This document shows positions 7,946 to 17,156 of a stretch of 64,000 nucleotides of DNA, one piece after another. Location: the NCBI RefSeq assembly GCF_900112425.1, contig NZ_FOLP01000006.1, forward strand, positions 186,001-250,000. Direction: 5' to 3'. The notes under the pieces are model-generated. The model worked only from the letters and a program-made list of their open reading frames with translations, had not been told where the DNA came from and searched no databases. Positions within the stretch are counted from its first letter, which is position 1. Each line of letters begins with the position of its first letter. The stretch is from Variovorax sp. OK212. Lineage in GTDB: Bacteria > Pseudomonadota > Gammaproteobacteria > Burkholderiales > Burkholderiaceae_C. The position numbers and the translations under genes are program-made.

Positions 7946-10900
7946 TCAGCGTGCTGCGCTGGCGCTTCCGGTTTTCGCCAACGCCTGCTCGATCTGCTCG
8001 AGCACGGCCTCGGGTGCGTGCAGCCAGTCCTTGGCCAGCACCTGCTGCACCTGCCATCCGAACGCGCCGAGGATGCGCGGGCGCGAGACATAGCGCTCCA
8101 GCACGTTGCGGTTCTCGTAGTGCGTGGCGGTGTCCACCAGGATGCCCAGCGTGTAGTTCGCGCTGCCGGCCGTGCGCACGGCCAGGTCGCAGCGAAAGCG
8201 CGACTGGCCCACCTGCTCGTCCACCGCGTGCCCGCGCGCGCGCAGCGCCTCGGCGATCTGCGCCGTGACATCGTCCGCGCGCGCATGCCGCGCCTCGTTG
8301 CCGGCACCGCGCGTGAGCGGGTTCATGCCTTCGAGCACGCGCCGCGCCGTTTCCGCGTCGCCGCGCGACTGGCACTCCGCATAGCGCAGGAAGTTCTTCA
8401 GCGCCGCCGCGCCTTCGTTGTGGTCGTTGGTGATGGCCTCGTGGCGAATGGTCGAGATCACCGCCATGTGGTGCCGCGCGCGGCTGAAGATCACGTTGAG
8501 CCGCTTCTCGCCGCCGCGCTGGTTGATGGGGCCGAAGTTCATCAGCATGCGGCCCTCGGGGTTGGGGCCGTAGCAGATGCTCAGCAGGATGATGTCGCGC
8601 TCGTCGCCCTGCACGTTCTCCAGGTTCTTGATGAACAGGCCGCAGAACTGGTCGTCTTCTTCCCGCACGTACTCGGCCTCGAGCCGCGCCGCGAAGTCGG
8701 CATCGACCGCGCCCAGCGCATTGAGCTCGTCCTCGATCTCGCCTTGCTGCGCTTCCGAGAACGCCACGATGCCCAGGCTGCGCCCGGTCTCGCGGCGCAG
8801 CAGCTCGCGCACCAGCTGCGCGATGTGACGCGCCTCGCCGTCGTTGATGCGGTTCTCGTACACCGCGTCGCTCACGCGGTGGAAGCTGATGGCGCGCGAG
8901 AGCAGCGCGTCGACGTGCGCCTTCACCGATTCCTCGGACGGGCTGCGCGACTGCACCAGGATCTCGCCGCGCTCGGGCGCGGGCAGGCTGCGGTCCGGAA
9001 TGGTGTACAGGTTGCCCGCATAGAAGGCTGCGTTCGAGAAGCCGATGAGCGACTCGTAGCGGCTGCGGTAGTGCCAGGCCAGCAAGGTGGCCGGCAGGTT
9101 GCGCGCGCCCTGGTTGAGCAGGCTGTCGGCGTCGAGCACCACGGCGATGCGGTCGCCTTCGCCATCACCGCCATCGTCTTCGTCCGCGACCGACACGGTG
9201 TCGTCCTCGGGGTCGCGGCTGGACGAGAAGAAGCTGGTCGGCGGCAGCTGCATCTCGTCGCCCACCACGATGATCTGCGGCGCGCGGTACAGCGCGGGCA
9301 CCGCTTCTTCCACCGGGATCTGGCTGGCCTCGTCGAAGATCACCACGTCGAACAGGTCGGCCGCCAGCGGCAGCGTGTCGGACACCGACAGCGGGCTCAT
9401 GAGCCAGATGGGCTTCATGTCGCGCACCACGCGGCCGGTGTCGCCACTGGCCAGCTCGCGGATCGCCTTGTAGCGCATGGTCTTGCCGAACTCGTGCTCC
9501 AGCTCGCGGCGGCCCGCGTTGTAGCTCTTCTTGAAGAGCTTGCCGTCGGCGTCGAGCTGGCTCGCGGGCAGGGCGCTCTTTTGCACGTGGTCGCGAAAAC
9601 GCTGGCGCACCGCGGCGGCCAGCGTGCGCGCATTGCGTTCGAGCAGCTGGCGCTCGGCGTCGCCCAGGCGCTGCGCATGGCGCGCGAGCGTGGCGCCGTC
9701 GAAGCGCGGCAGCCAGCGCTCGGCGCGGTACACGCGCTCCAGGCCTTCGCGCGCGATGGCGAACTCGATGGCGTCGGGCGGCAGCGGCAAGGTGCGCAGC
9801 GCGGCGGCCACGGCCGGGTCGGCATCGGCCAGTTCCTGCAGCGGCTGGAGCACGGAGGGCAACGCGTCGGCCTGCTCGCGCAGCGTGCGGGCCAGTGGCT
9901 CCAGCGCGTCCAGCGGCTGGGTGGACGCGTCGACGACCAGTTCGCGCCACAGCGCATCCAGCGTGTCGGTACGCGTGCCGGCAGCGGCGAGCTTCTCGAC
10001 GCTGCGCGCGGCACCGCTGAGCGCATCGGCGCGCAGATGGGCCTGGAACTCGGCGCGCAGGCTGGTGCTGCCTTCGAGGCTGCGCATGCTCTGCAGCTGT
10101 TGCGCGAAGGCTTCGGCATCGGTGCAGCCGTAGTCGGCCTCCATCTGCTTCGCCTGCTTCTGCAGCGCGGCGCGTGCGGCGTGTTCGGCCAGCAGTTCTT
10201 CGAGGATCTGGCTGGGCTGCGGCCGCACGGCATGCCCGGCGAAGTTGTAGCGGCGCTTGAGCTCGCCCGACAGCCGCCACCACGACGGCTGCAGCCAGCG
10301 CAGCAGCGAGCCCTGCTGGGCGCGCGCTTGCGCGAGGCCGGCTTCGGTGTCGCCGGGCGCGAGTTTGTCGCGCCAGTGGCTGGTGCGTTGTGTCGCGTCG
10401 TCCAGTGCCTGCTGCAGCGTGCGGCGCTCGGCCAATGTCGAGCCGAGTGCGAGGCTGCTGGGGTGCGCGGCGTCGAGCAACGCCAGTTGCCCGCGCGCGG
10501 CCAGCGCGGCGACGCGGCGCGCGTCGGCCACCACGGCCAGTGCGTCGCGCCACAGCGCCTTGCCGTCGGCCAGCCGCGGCCATGCGTCGGTGAGCGCATC
10601 GCGGCAGGCGCCGCTCAGCTCGGCGGCGCGCTCGCTGAGTTCGACCAGCCGTGCCAGCGGTTTCTCCTGCCTCAGCAGCGACGGCGCGAGCTGCGCGAAC
10701 ACATGCTGCGCCAGGCTGGGCGCGCCCAGGCTTTCGGTCACCGCCAGGTGCAGGCGCGACACCAGTTCCGCATGCCTGCGCCATGCCGCGAAGGGGGGCA
10801 GCGCTTCGGCCTGCAATGGCGTGAGCGCGGGGTCGTGCGTCTTGAGCGCGATGAGCCGCGACACCAGTTCGCGCAGCGTCACCGCGATGTGCTCGGGCAC

Positions 10901-13219
10901 GTCGCGCATGGCGGCGTCGAAGCGTTCGAGCGCGCGCAGGTCGAGGTCCATGGCGTCGAGCACCCGGGTGCGCTCGGCGGACTCCTGCGACAGCGCCTCG
11001 GGCGCTTCGAGCCATTGCTCGTAGGTCTTGCGCAGGTTCTGCACGAAGGCCTTCTTGTCGCCCTGCGAGTCGTGGATCATGCAGCAGAGCTCGTCCAGCC
11101 CCTGCTGGCGCAGTCGGTGGAACACCACGTCGATGGCGGCGCGCTTCTCGCACACGAACAGCACGCGCTGGCCGCGGCCCACGTAGTCGGCAATCAGGTT
11201 GGTGATGGTCTGCGACTTGCCCGTGCCCGGCGGCCCCTGGATGATGTAGCTGGTGCCGGTGCGCGCGAGCGCCACCGCGGCGGTCTGCGTGGCGTCGGCC
11301 TGCACCACCGGCCATTGCTGCGCGAGCGTAAGCACGGGCGGCGTCTCGGCATCGACCTGGCGCGGCTGCAGCGAGAACACGCGGTCGAAGGCTTCACTGG
11401 CGAGGTCCGATTCGGCCAGGCCCGAGTAGTCGCGCACCAGCGACATCTTGCGGTGGTTGAAGTTGCCCAGCGTCACGGCCGTGAGGTCGATGTCCCACTG
11501 GTACGGGTTGCCGCTGCTCTCGCGCAGCTCGAGCGTCTTGCGCTCGGTTTCGGCCGCGGCATTGGCGGCCATCTGCGGTGCGCGCGGCACGGGGCGGGCG
11601 CCGACGGCGTCGCGCAGGGGCAGCGGCACCGGTCGCACGCGCGAATGAAAGAGCTGCAGCCCGAGCGGGCGAAAGTCGTCTTGTGCGTAGCTGAAGTCCT
11701 GCGACGCCACCGGCAGCGCCGAGGGCGTGCGCACGCGCGTGCGGCGCTTGAACTGCTCGAGCCGCTGGCGCGCGCGCTGATGGATCACCGCGATCTCGGG
11801 CTGGCGCACCAGCCGCAGCTGCACGCCGGGTTCGCTCTGCGCGATCTGGGCCGACAGCTGCGCATGGAACTGCTCGAGGGTCGTCTCGCGCAGGTCCACC
11901 GTCTCGGGCAGCACGATGCCGTAGAGCTGGCGCAGGTGGTGGCGCAGCGTGGGGTTCACCTGCGCCTCGCTGGCGCTGGCTTCGAGCAGGTACTGGTCGC
12001 GCACGCCCTTCTTGCGCGTGAGCTCCACCGGCAGCATCAGCAGCGGCGAGGCGATGCGCTCGGCCCGCTCGGCATCGCCTTCCTTCAGGTTGTGCCAGCG
12101 CAGGAAGGCGATGACCAGCGACAGCTGCGAAAAGCCGTACTCGGAGCGGTCGCGCCGCGCCTCCTGCAGGATGCGGTCGAGCGCGCCCGGCAGGTAGGGC
12201 TGGTCTTCGAAGCGCAGCCAGCGCGCCAGCGGCACCGGGTCGCAGCTGGCGATGTCGGTGGCGAAGCGGCCGTCCCACACGCAGAGCTGGTCGACGCGGA
12301 TGCTGTTCATGTCGACCACCAGCGGCACGCTGGCGATGGTGAGGTTCACATGCGCCTGCGTCGGCTTGAAGTACAGCAGGCGGTTGCGCCGCGACAGGTC
12401 GAACAGGCGGTCGCGCAGGTGCAGCTGGATCGCCTGGCGGCGCTGGCCCGCGCCGTCCCGGGCCGGCGCGATGCGCTCCAGGCCCAGGTCCAGCGGCTGG
12501 TCGCGGTAGGTCTCCAGGCGGCGGATGACCGAAGGCAGGTCGCGCGCACGTTCGTGCCGGTTCAGCGCGGTCATCTCGAAGATCACGGCGGCCACCACCG
12601 GGTGCAGCCGGCGGTTCAGCTCGAACAGGTTGCCGCGGTGGGCGGCGAAGCGGGTCAGTTCCTCGCCGGCGCTGAAGTCCAGCCCGCACGACAGGCTGGC
12701 CAGCACCTGGCCCAGGCACAGGATGTCGCTCAGCGCGTCGTGGTGGGCGAAGCGCAGCTCCCACGCGGTGTAGCCGGGCAGGTAGACGGGGCGCGCGGGC
12801 ACGGCGTCGGGCGCGGCATCGGCCATCACCTCGAGGTTCTCGAGCGAGACGCCGGCATCGGCATCGACCGTGACGCGCTGTTCGCCCACCACGCGCAGCA
12901 CCGAGGCGGCGGGCTGCTCCAGCGGCGCGATGGCCTCGAGGTTGCGGCGCGGCTCGGCGCCTTCCGGCTGCGCGAGCGTGAGCGCCGGCACACCGGGCGC
13001 GTCGGTCGTGCGATAGGCGAAGGCGCTGCCGAGCGCGGCGACCTTGCCTTGCTCGTGCAGCGCCGAGACTTCGCGCAGCAGCGGCAGCACGAGGTGGAGC
13101 ACGTCGTCGGTCTGCAGGCCGCCGTGGGCTTCGGCGGTGTCGAGCAGCTGGAGCAGCGGTGCGGTGAGTGGCGCGGTGAGCGGTGAGGTGATCGGTGCGG
13201 TGGCGTTCGGTGAATTCAT
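7946..13219 (-). CDS. Large DUF4011-SF1 helicase-nuclease with N-terminal kinase-like region (Hhe-like candidate defence protein)
   Basis: This 1757-residue protein has no signal peptide or membrane helix. A region at about 36-236 resembles the C-lobe of a Ser/Thr kinase (YTAWELRF like the APE motif, SDILCLGQVLASLSCG like SDIYSLG) but lacks the HRD and DFG catalytic motifs. A DUF4011 signature LSRRNRLLYF lies at 275-284. The SF1 helicase core has Walker A GPPGTGKSQT near 660, an inserted helical block of about 550 residues, Walker B VVIFDEAS near 1290, GDEMQLPPTS, and NVIFSRARHH. The tail from about 1650 resembles Vsr/MTES_1575-type PD-(D/E)XK nucleases. The start overlaps the peptidase stop by ATGA. 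The domain order matches the single-gene antiphage protein Hhe; a defence role is inferred. Confidence 0.85.
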   Translation of the reverse strand: MNSPNATAPITSPLTAPLTAPLLQLLDTAEAHGGLQTDDVLHLVLPLLREVSALHEQGKVAALGSAFAYRTTDAPGVPALTLAQPEGAEPRRNLEAIAPLEQPAASVLRVVGEQRVTVDADAGVSLENLEVMADAAPDAVPARPVYLPGYTAWELRFAHHDALSDILCLGQVLASLSCGLDFSAGEELTRFAAHRGNLFELNRRLHPVVAAVIFEMTALNRHERARDLPSVIRRLETYRDQPLDLGLERIAPARDGAGQRRQAIQLHLRDRLFDLSRRNRLLYFKPTQAHVNLTIASVPLVVDMNSIRVDQLCVWDGRFATDIASCDPVPLARWLRFEDQPYLPGALDRILQEARRDRSEYGFSQLSLVIAFLRWHNLKEGDAERAERIASPLLMLPVELTRKKGVRDQYLLEASASEAQVNPTLRHHLRQLYGIVLPETVDLRETTLEQFHAQLSAQIAQSEPGVQLRLVRQPEIAVIHQRARQRLEQFKRRTRVRTPSALPVASQDFSYAQDDFRPLGLQLFHSRVRPVPLPLRDAVGARPVPRAPQMAANAAAETERKTLELRESSGNPYQWDIDLTAVTLGNFNHRKMSLVRDYSGLAESDLASEAFDRVFSLQPRQVDAETPPVLTLAQQWPVVQADATQTAAVALARTGTSYIIQGPPGTGKSQTITNLIADYVGRGQRVLFVCEKRAAIDVVFHRLRQQGLDELCCMIHDSQGDKKAFVQNLRKTYEQWLEAPEALSQESAERTRVLDAMDLDLRALERFDAAMRDVPEHIAVTLRELVSRLIALKTHDPALTPLQAEALPPFAAWRRHAELVSRLHLAVTESLGAPSLAQHVFAQLAPSLLRQEKPLARLVELSERAAELSGACRDALTDAWPRLADGKALWRDALAVVADARRVAALAARGQLALLDAAHPSSLALGSTLAERRTLQQALDDATQRTSHWRDKLAPGDTEAGLAQARAQQGSLLRWLQPSWWRLSGELKRRYNFAGHAVRPQPSQILEELLAEHAARAALQKQAKQMEADYGCTDAEAFAQQLQSMRSLEGSTSLRAEFQAHLRADALSGAARSVEKLAAAGTRTDTLDALWRELVVDASTQPLDALEPLARTLREQADALPSVLQPLQELADADPAVAAALRTLPLPPDAIEFAIAREGLERVYRAERWLPRFDGATLARHAQRLGDAERQLLERNARTLAAAVRQRFRDHVQKSALPASQLDADGKLFKKSYNAGRRELEHEFGKTMRYKAIRELASGDTGRVVRDMKPIWLMSPLSVSDTLPLAADLFDVVIFDEASQIPVEEAVPALYRAPQIIVVGDEMQLPPTSFFSSSRDPEDDTVSVADEDDGGDGEGDRIAVVLDADSLLNQGARNLPATLLAWHYRSRYESLIGFSNAAFYAGNLYTIPDRSLPAPERGEILVQSRSPSEESVKAHVDALLSRAISFHRVSDAVYENRINDGEARHIAQLVRELLRRETGRSLGIVAFSEAQQGEIEDELNALGAVDADFAARLEAEYVREEDDQFCGLFIKNLENVQGDERDIILLSICYGPNPEGRMLMNFGPINQRGGEKRLNVIFSRARHHMAVISTIRHEAITNDHNEGAAALKNFLRYAECQSRGDAETARRVLEGMNPLTRGAGNEARHARADDVTAQIAEALRARGHAVDEQVGQSRFRCDLAVRTAGSANYTLGILVDTATHYENRNVLERYVSRPRILGAFGWQVQQVLAKDWLHAPEAVLEQIEQALAKTGSASAAR
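13158..13205. repeat. Four 12-base tandem repeats at the 5' end of the helicase gene
   Basis: Four consecutive 12-base units (for example GGTGCGGTGAGT, GGCGCGGTGAGC, GGTGAGGTGATC) lie within the first 21 codons of the helicase gene. They encode a T-A/S-P-(L/I) repeat in the unstructured N-terminus. The unit length keeps the frame, so copy-number changes would alter tail length but not switch the gene off. Confidence 0.75.
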
Positions 13220-14448
13220 GCGGCGGCGGCCTGTGGGCGTTGGGTGGCGGCCTTGTCGAGCAGGGCTTCGGCTTCGCGCTTCACGCGCGTGAGGCTGCGC
13301 TTGGGAAAGCGCAGGTCTTTCACCACGCGCTGTTCGAACGGCTCGGCGCAGCCCAGCGCGTCGGCCAGGCCCAGCGCGGCCGCGAGGGTGACGTCATCGA
13401 GCTCCGGGTCGGCGGCGACGAAGTCGACCAGCACGCTGGCCAGGTAGCCGTGCAGGCCGGCGGGCACCGCCTCGGGCGGCGGCATGGCGGACGGCGGCGG
13501 CACGAAGTCGGGGAAGAAGCGGCGCGCATGCGCCAGCAGCGGCTCCGACTGCAGGAAGGGCCGCTGCAGCAGCTGCGCGATGGCGCCGCGCGTGAGCGCG
13601 CTCACGCGCTGCTGGCCGAGCATGTCGAGCGTGGCGAGGTCGAGCGGGCCTTCGAGCGCGGCGGCGAGCCATTCGTCGGCGTCGGGCTGGCGCTCGGTCC
13701 ACAGGCGCAGCGCGCGGGCGCGCACGAACACCTCGGGATGGCTGACGCCGCGTGTCTGCATGGCCGGGTCCGCGCAGATCTCCTCGGCCTGCGCCAGGTA
13801 GCTCGCCACGTTGACCTGCGCGAGGCCGGTCTCGATCTTGATGAGCGCGCTCACCGCGGGCTCGAGCGCACCGCCGCAGGCCACGCAGCCGCCGCGGTCG
13901 GCAAAGGCCTCGGTGTAGAGCGCATGGCGCCGCGCGGCCTGCAGGTGGCTCGCGTCGGCGCGCGGGTCGCCCGAGGTGGCGTGCAGCAGCCGGTCGACCA
14001 CGTGGTGCTTGCCGCCGTCGCGTTCCCACAGCAGGTAGTGCGCGAGTTCATGGCCGATCACGGCCTGCAGCTCGAGCCCTTGCAGCCGTTCGAGCAACGG
14101 GCCCGACAGCACGATGTGCGCCTCGCCCGGCACGACGTAGATGGCCGCGTTCATCGCGCTGCCGCTGCCCGCCGGTGCCTGGTAGAGCGTGAGGGGTGCC
14201 GTCACGCCCAGGCGCTGCGCCGCGAGGCTGGCGTTGGCGTGCAGTTCGGGGTGCGCGCCGGCGTCGAGCCGGTACGAGCTGCGCAGCAGTTCGGTGCGCA
14301 CGGCGGTTGCGTGTTCTTCGCGCGCCTCGGCGGACGCGGCCCAGCGCCAGGCGTCGGCTTCGTGCGCCTGCAGGTGCGCGGCCAGGGCCTGCTGGTAAGG
14401 CAGCGGAGCGAGGTCTTCGAGGCGAACGGCAGGAGGGGTGTCGACCAT
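13216..14448 (-). CDS. Soluble M48-type zinc metallopeptidase, partner of the DUF4011 helicase
   Basis: This 410-residue protein has the HEXXH motif in IGHELAHYLLWE (His133, Glu134, His137) and a likely third zinc ligand Glu180 in YTEAFADRGG, the EXXXD pattern of M48 peptidases. Unlike HtpX and CAAX proteases it has no membrane helix and no signal peptide, so it should act in the cytoplasm. About 200 helical residues follow the catalytic domain. The stop codon overlaps the helicase ATG (ATGA), which is strong evidence of joint expression. It starts 84 bases after the TonB receptor stop on the same strand. The substrate is unknown. Cleaving a partner or a host factor on infection is conceivable, by analogy with other protease-containing defence systems. 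Confidence 0.82.
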   Translation of the reverse strand: MVDTPPAVRLEDLAPLPYQQALAAHLQAHEADAWRWAASAEAREEHATAVRTELLRSSYRLDAGAHPELHANASLAAQRLGVTAPLTLYQAPAGSGSAMNAAIYVVPGEAHIVLSGPLLERLQGLELQAVIGHELAHYLLWERDGGKHHVVDRLLHATSGDPRADASHLQAARRHALYTEAFADRGGCVACGGALEPAVSALIKIETGLAQVNVASYLAQAEEICADPAMQTRGVSHPEVFVRARALRLWTERQPDADEWLAAALEGPLDLATLDMLGQQRVSALTRGAIAQLLQRPFLQSEPLLAHARRFFPDFVPPPSAMPPPEAVPAGLHGYLASVLVDFVAADPELDDVTLAAALGLADALGCAEPFEQRVVKDLRFPKRSLTRVKREAEALLDKAATQRPQAAAA

Positions 14449-14532
14449 GTCAGGAGCGCCGGTAACAGAGTTGCCGACGATCCTAAACGAGGGGCCCGGC
14501 CTCGCGGCCGGTCCTTTTCCTGCGCCTCTTGC

Positions 14533-17106
14533 CTACCAGCTGTAGCCGGCGGTGAAGTACACGCTGCGGCGTTCGCCGTAGTAGCAGCCGGTGGACGACA
14601 GGCAGGTGGCCACGTAGGTCTTGTCGGCCACGTTGGCCACGTTGAGCGCGAGCCGCACGCCCTTCAGCGCGGGCGACTGGCGGCCCAGGTCCCAGCGCAC
14701 GGCGGCGTCGAACAGCGTCACGCCCGGAATGCGGAACAGGTTCGCGTTGTCGCCGTAGGTGGCGCTGGTGTGGCGCACGCCGCCGCCCACGGTGAGGCCG
14801 GCCAGCGCCTCGTTCTGGAACGCGTACTCCAGCCAGAAGGCGGCCTGGCGCTGCGGCACGTAGGCGAAGCGGTTGCCCTGGATGCTCACGCCCGAGGCGT
14901 TGGGGTTGGCGCGCGTCACGCGGCTGTCGGTGTAGGCGTAGGAGGCGATGGCGTCCAGGCCCTTGAGCACCTCGCCGCGTGCCTCGAGTTCGAGGCCGCG
15001 CACGCGCACCTCACCCGTTTGCTCGCTGAACGCGCGGCTCAGCGGGTCGGGCGTGAGCACGTTCTGCTGCGTCAGCTCGTAGGCGGCCGCGGTGATCAGT
15101 GCCTTGGTGCCCACGGGCTGGTACTTCACGCCCACTTCGGTCTGCTTGCCGGTGGTCGGCTGGAACACGTTGCCCTGGCGGTCGGTGCCGGCCGCGGGCT
15201 GGAACGAGGTGGAATAGCTCACGTACGGCACCACGCCGTTGTCGAAGCTGTACATCAGCGCCGCGCGGCCGGTGAACTTGCCGTCGCGCTGGTCGGCCGT
15301 GGCAAGGCGCAGCGGCGCCATGGTGAGCGTGCGGGTGTCGGTGATGGCGCGGTCCTGGCGGCCGGCGAGCACCAGGCTCCAGCGGTTCCAGTGCATCTGG
15401 TCCTGCAGGTAGAAGCCGGTCTGGCGGCGCTGCTGGTCGATGTGCGTGGCGACCGACGGCACCTGGCCGCTGTCACGGCCGTACACCGGCAGGTAGGCGT
15501 TGAACGGCGTCGTGATGATGCGCAGGTTGGTCTCGTCGAAAGACGACTTCTCGTCGGAGTAGTCGACGCCCACCAGCGTGGTGTGGCGCACCGGACCGGT
15601 GTGGAAGTCGGCCTGCACCTGGGTGTCGACGGTCAGCAGCCTGGCCGTTTCGGGGAAGGCCCACGCATAGCGCAGCAGCGACGACGGGTTGCAGGCCGCC
15701 AGGCAGACGGCCTGCACGCGCTGCGTGTACGCGTCGACCTTGCCGTAGCGCAGGTTCTGGCGCAGCGTGAAGGTGTCGTCGAGCTTGTGCTCGGCCTCGT
15801 AGCCGACGAAATGCTGGCGGTTGTTGAAGCGGTCGTAGCCGGGCTCGCCGACGAAGGCGCGCGTGGGCAGCGCGGCATAGCGGCTGGTGTCCAGCGTGCC
15901 GGCCGAGGGCAGCGCGGGCGCGCCGCCGCCGCCGGGCGAGTCGAGCGTCTGCCAGTGGGCCAGCAGCGTGATGCGGGTGGCGTCGGAGGGGCGAAAGGTG
16001 AGCGAGGGGGCGAAGTAGCTCTTCTTCTCGGACACGTAGTCGTACGAGGTGTCGGCCTCGCGGTGCAGGCCGACCAGGCGGTAGCTCCACACGCCGTCGT
16101 CGTCGATCGCGCCGCCGAAGTCGAAGGCCGTCTGCCGGCGGTTGTGGCTGCCGAGTTGCACCTCGACCTGGCGCACGGTCTCCAGCGTGGGGCGCTTGCT
16201 CACCATGTTCACCAGCCCGCCGGGCGTCGACTGGCCGTACAGCACCGACGACGGCCCCTTGACCACTTCGACGCGCTCCAGGCCCCAGGGCTCGACGCGC
16301 GGCTGCGAGTAGCCGCGCGCGCCGAAGGGCAGGCGCAGGTTGTCGAGGTAGCGCGCCGGCGGCGTGAAGCCGCGCAGCGTGAGCCAGTCCAGCCGCAGGT
16401 CGGTGTTGCCGTACTGCGCGACGATGCCGGGCGTGTAGCGCAGGCTCTCGACCAGCGTGGTGGCGCCCTGCGAGTCCATCTGGCCGCGCGTGACCACCGA
16501 GACGGACTGCGGCGTTTCCAGCAGCGGCGTGTCGGTCTTGGTGCCGCCGGTGCTGCGCTGCGCGACGAAGCCCTTGCCCGGGCCCTTGCCGCTTTCTTCC
16601 TCGGCGCTGGCGATGACGGTCACCGGGGCCAGCGAGGCGGTGCGCTGGCCCGTGACGCGCACTTCGGACAGGGTGTCGGAGGTCTGGCTGCGTTGCAGGG
16701 CGTACACGTTGCCGGCGCCGCGCACGGCCTGCAGCCCGGTGCCGGCCAGCGCGACGGCAAAGCCCTCGTCGACCGTGAAGCGGCCGCGCACGCCGGAGCC
16801 GGCGAGGCCGGTGGTCAGGGTGGCGTCGCTCGACAGCAGGATGCCGGCCTGGCTCGCGAACTGGCTCAGCACGGTGCCCAGCGGGCCGGCGGGAATGGCG
16901 TAGTCGCGCGCGGCGGCGGGCTGTGTTTGTGCCATCGCGGGCAGGGCCTGCACCGCGGCCACCACGGGCAGCACGGCCATGGCGCCGCGCAGGGCGCGCG
17001 CGAGCTGGCGCGAATGGCGCGGATGGGAGGGACGGCGGTCGGAGCGGTTCGGCGGGAGCACAGGCATGGCGGCTTTCGGGCAAAGAAGAGGGTTGGTACT
17101 AGTCAT
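14533..17106 (-). CDS. TonB-dependent siderophore receptor with STN signalling domain
   Basis: This is an outer-membrane ferric-siderophore receptor of 857 residues if started at the ATG at 17106; an ATG at 17064 is an alternative. A signal sequence ends near AMAQT. An STN domain follows (YAIPAGPLGTVLSQFASQAG), which contacts FecR in cell-surface signalling. Next comes a plug domain with SVVTRGQMDSQGATTLVESL and LRGF, then a beta-barrel ending in the typical aromatic terminus FTAGYSW. The genes for FecR and a FecI-type sigma factor lie directly upstream on the same strand, so ligand binding probably induces its own transcription. The family is the FhuE/FpvA siderophore-receptor type; the siderophore cannot be told from sequence. 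Confidence 0.92.
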   Translation of the reverse strand: MTSTNPLLCPKAAMPVLPPNRSDRRPSHPRHSRQLARALRGAMAVLPVVAAVQALPAMAQTQPAAARDYAIPAGPLGTVLSQFASQAGILLSSDATLTTGLAGSGVRGRFTVDEGFAVALAGTGLQAVRGAGNVYALQRSQTSDTLSEVRVTGQRTASLAPVTVIASAEEESGKGPGKGFVAQRSTGGTKTDTPLLETPQSVSVVTRGQMDSQGATTLVESLRYTPGIVAQYGNTDLRLDWLTLRGFTPPARYLDNLRLPFGARGYSQPRVEPWGLERVEVVKGPSSVLYGQSTPGGLVNMVSKRPTLETVRQVEVQLGSHNRRQTAFDFGGAIDDDGVWSYRLVGLHREADTSYDYVSEKKSYFAPSLTFRPSDATRITLLAHWQTLDSPGGGGAPALPSAGTLDTSRYAALPTRAFVGEPGYDRFNNRQHFVGYEAEHKLDDTFTLRQNLRYGKVDAYTQRVQAVCLAACNPSSLLRYAWAFPETARLLTVDTQVQADFHTGPVRHTTLVGVDYSDEKSSFDETNLRIITTPFNAYLPVYGRDSGQVPSVATHIDQQRRQTGFYLQDQMHWNRWSLVLAGRQDRAITDTRTLTMAPLRLATADQRDGKFTGRAALMYSFDNGVVPYVSYSTSFQPAAGTDRQGNVFQPTTGKQTEVGVKYQPVGTKALITAAAYELTQQNVLTPDPLSRAFSEQTGEVRVRGLELEARGEVLKGLDAIASYAYTDSRVTRANPNASGVSIQGNRFAYVPQRQAAFWLEYAFQNEALAGLTVGGGVRHTSATYGDNANLFRIPGVTLFDAAVRWDLGRQSPALKGVRLALNVANVADKTYVATCLSSTGCYYGERRSVYFTAGYSW

Positions 17107-17156
17107 GCCAACCGGCTCCGCCAATAGGGAACCTGCACGCCGGAAATTTTTTCGAA

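Noticed and set aside
8018..13186. A 1722-codon open frame antisense to the helicase gene
   Set aside because: It shows the same kind of composition and no domains. The minus-strand frame carries complete helicase motifs.
7946..14448. Recent horizontal transfer of the peptidase-helicase pair
   Set aside because: Base composition and codon pattern look like the neighbours, and no mobile-gene traces flank it. Older transfer cannot be excluded.
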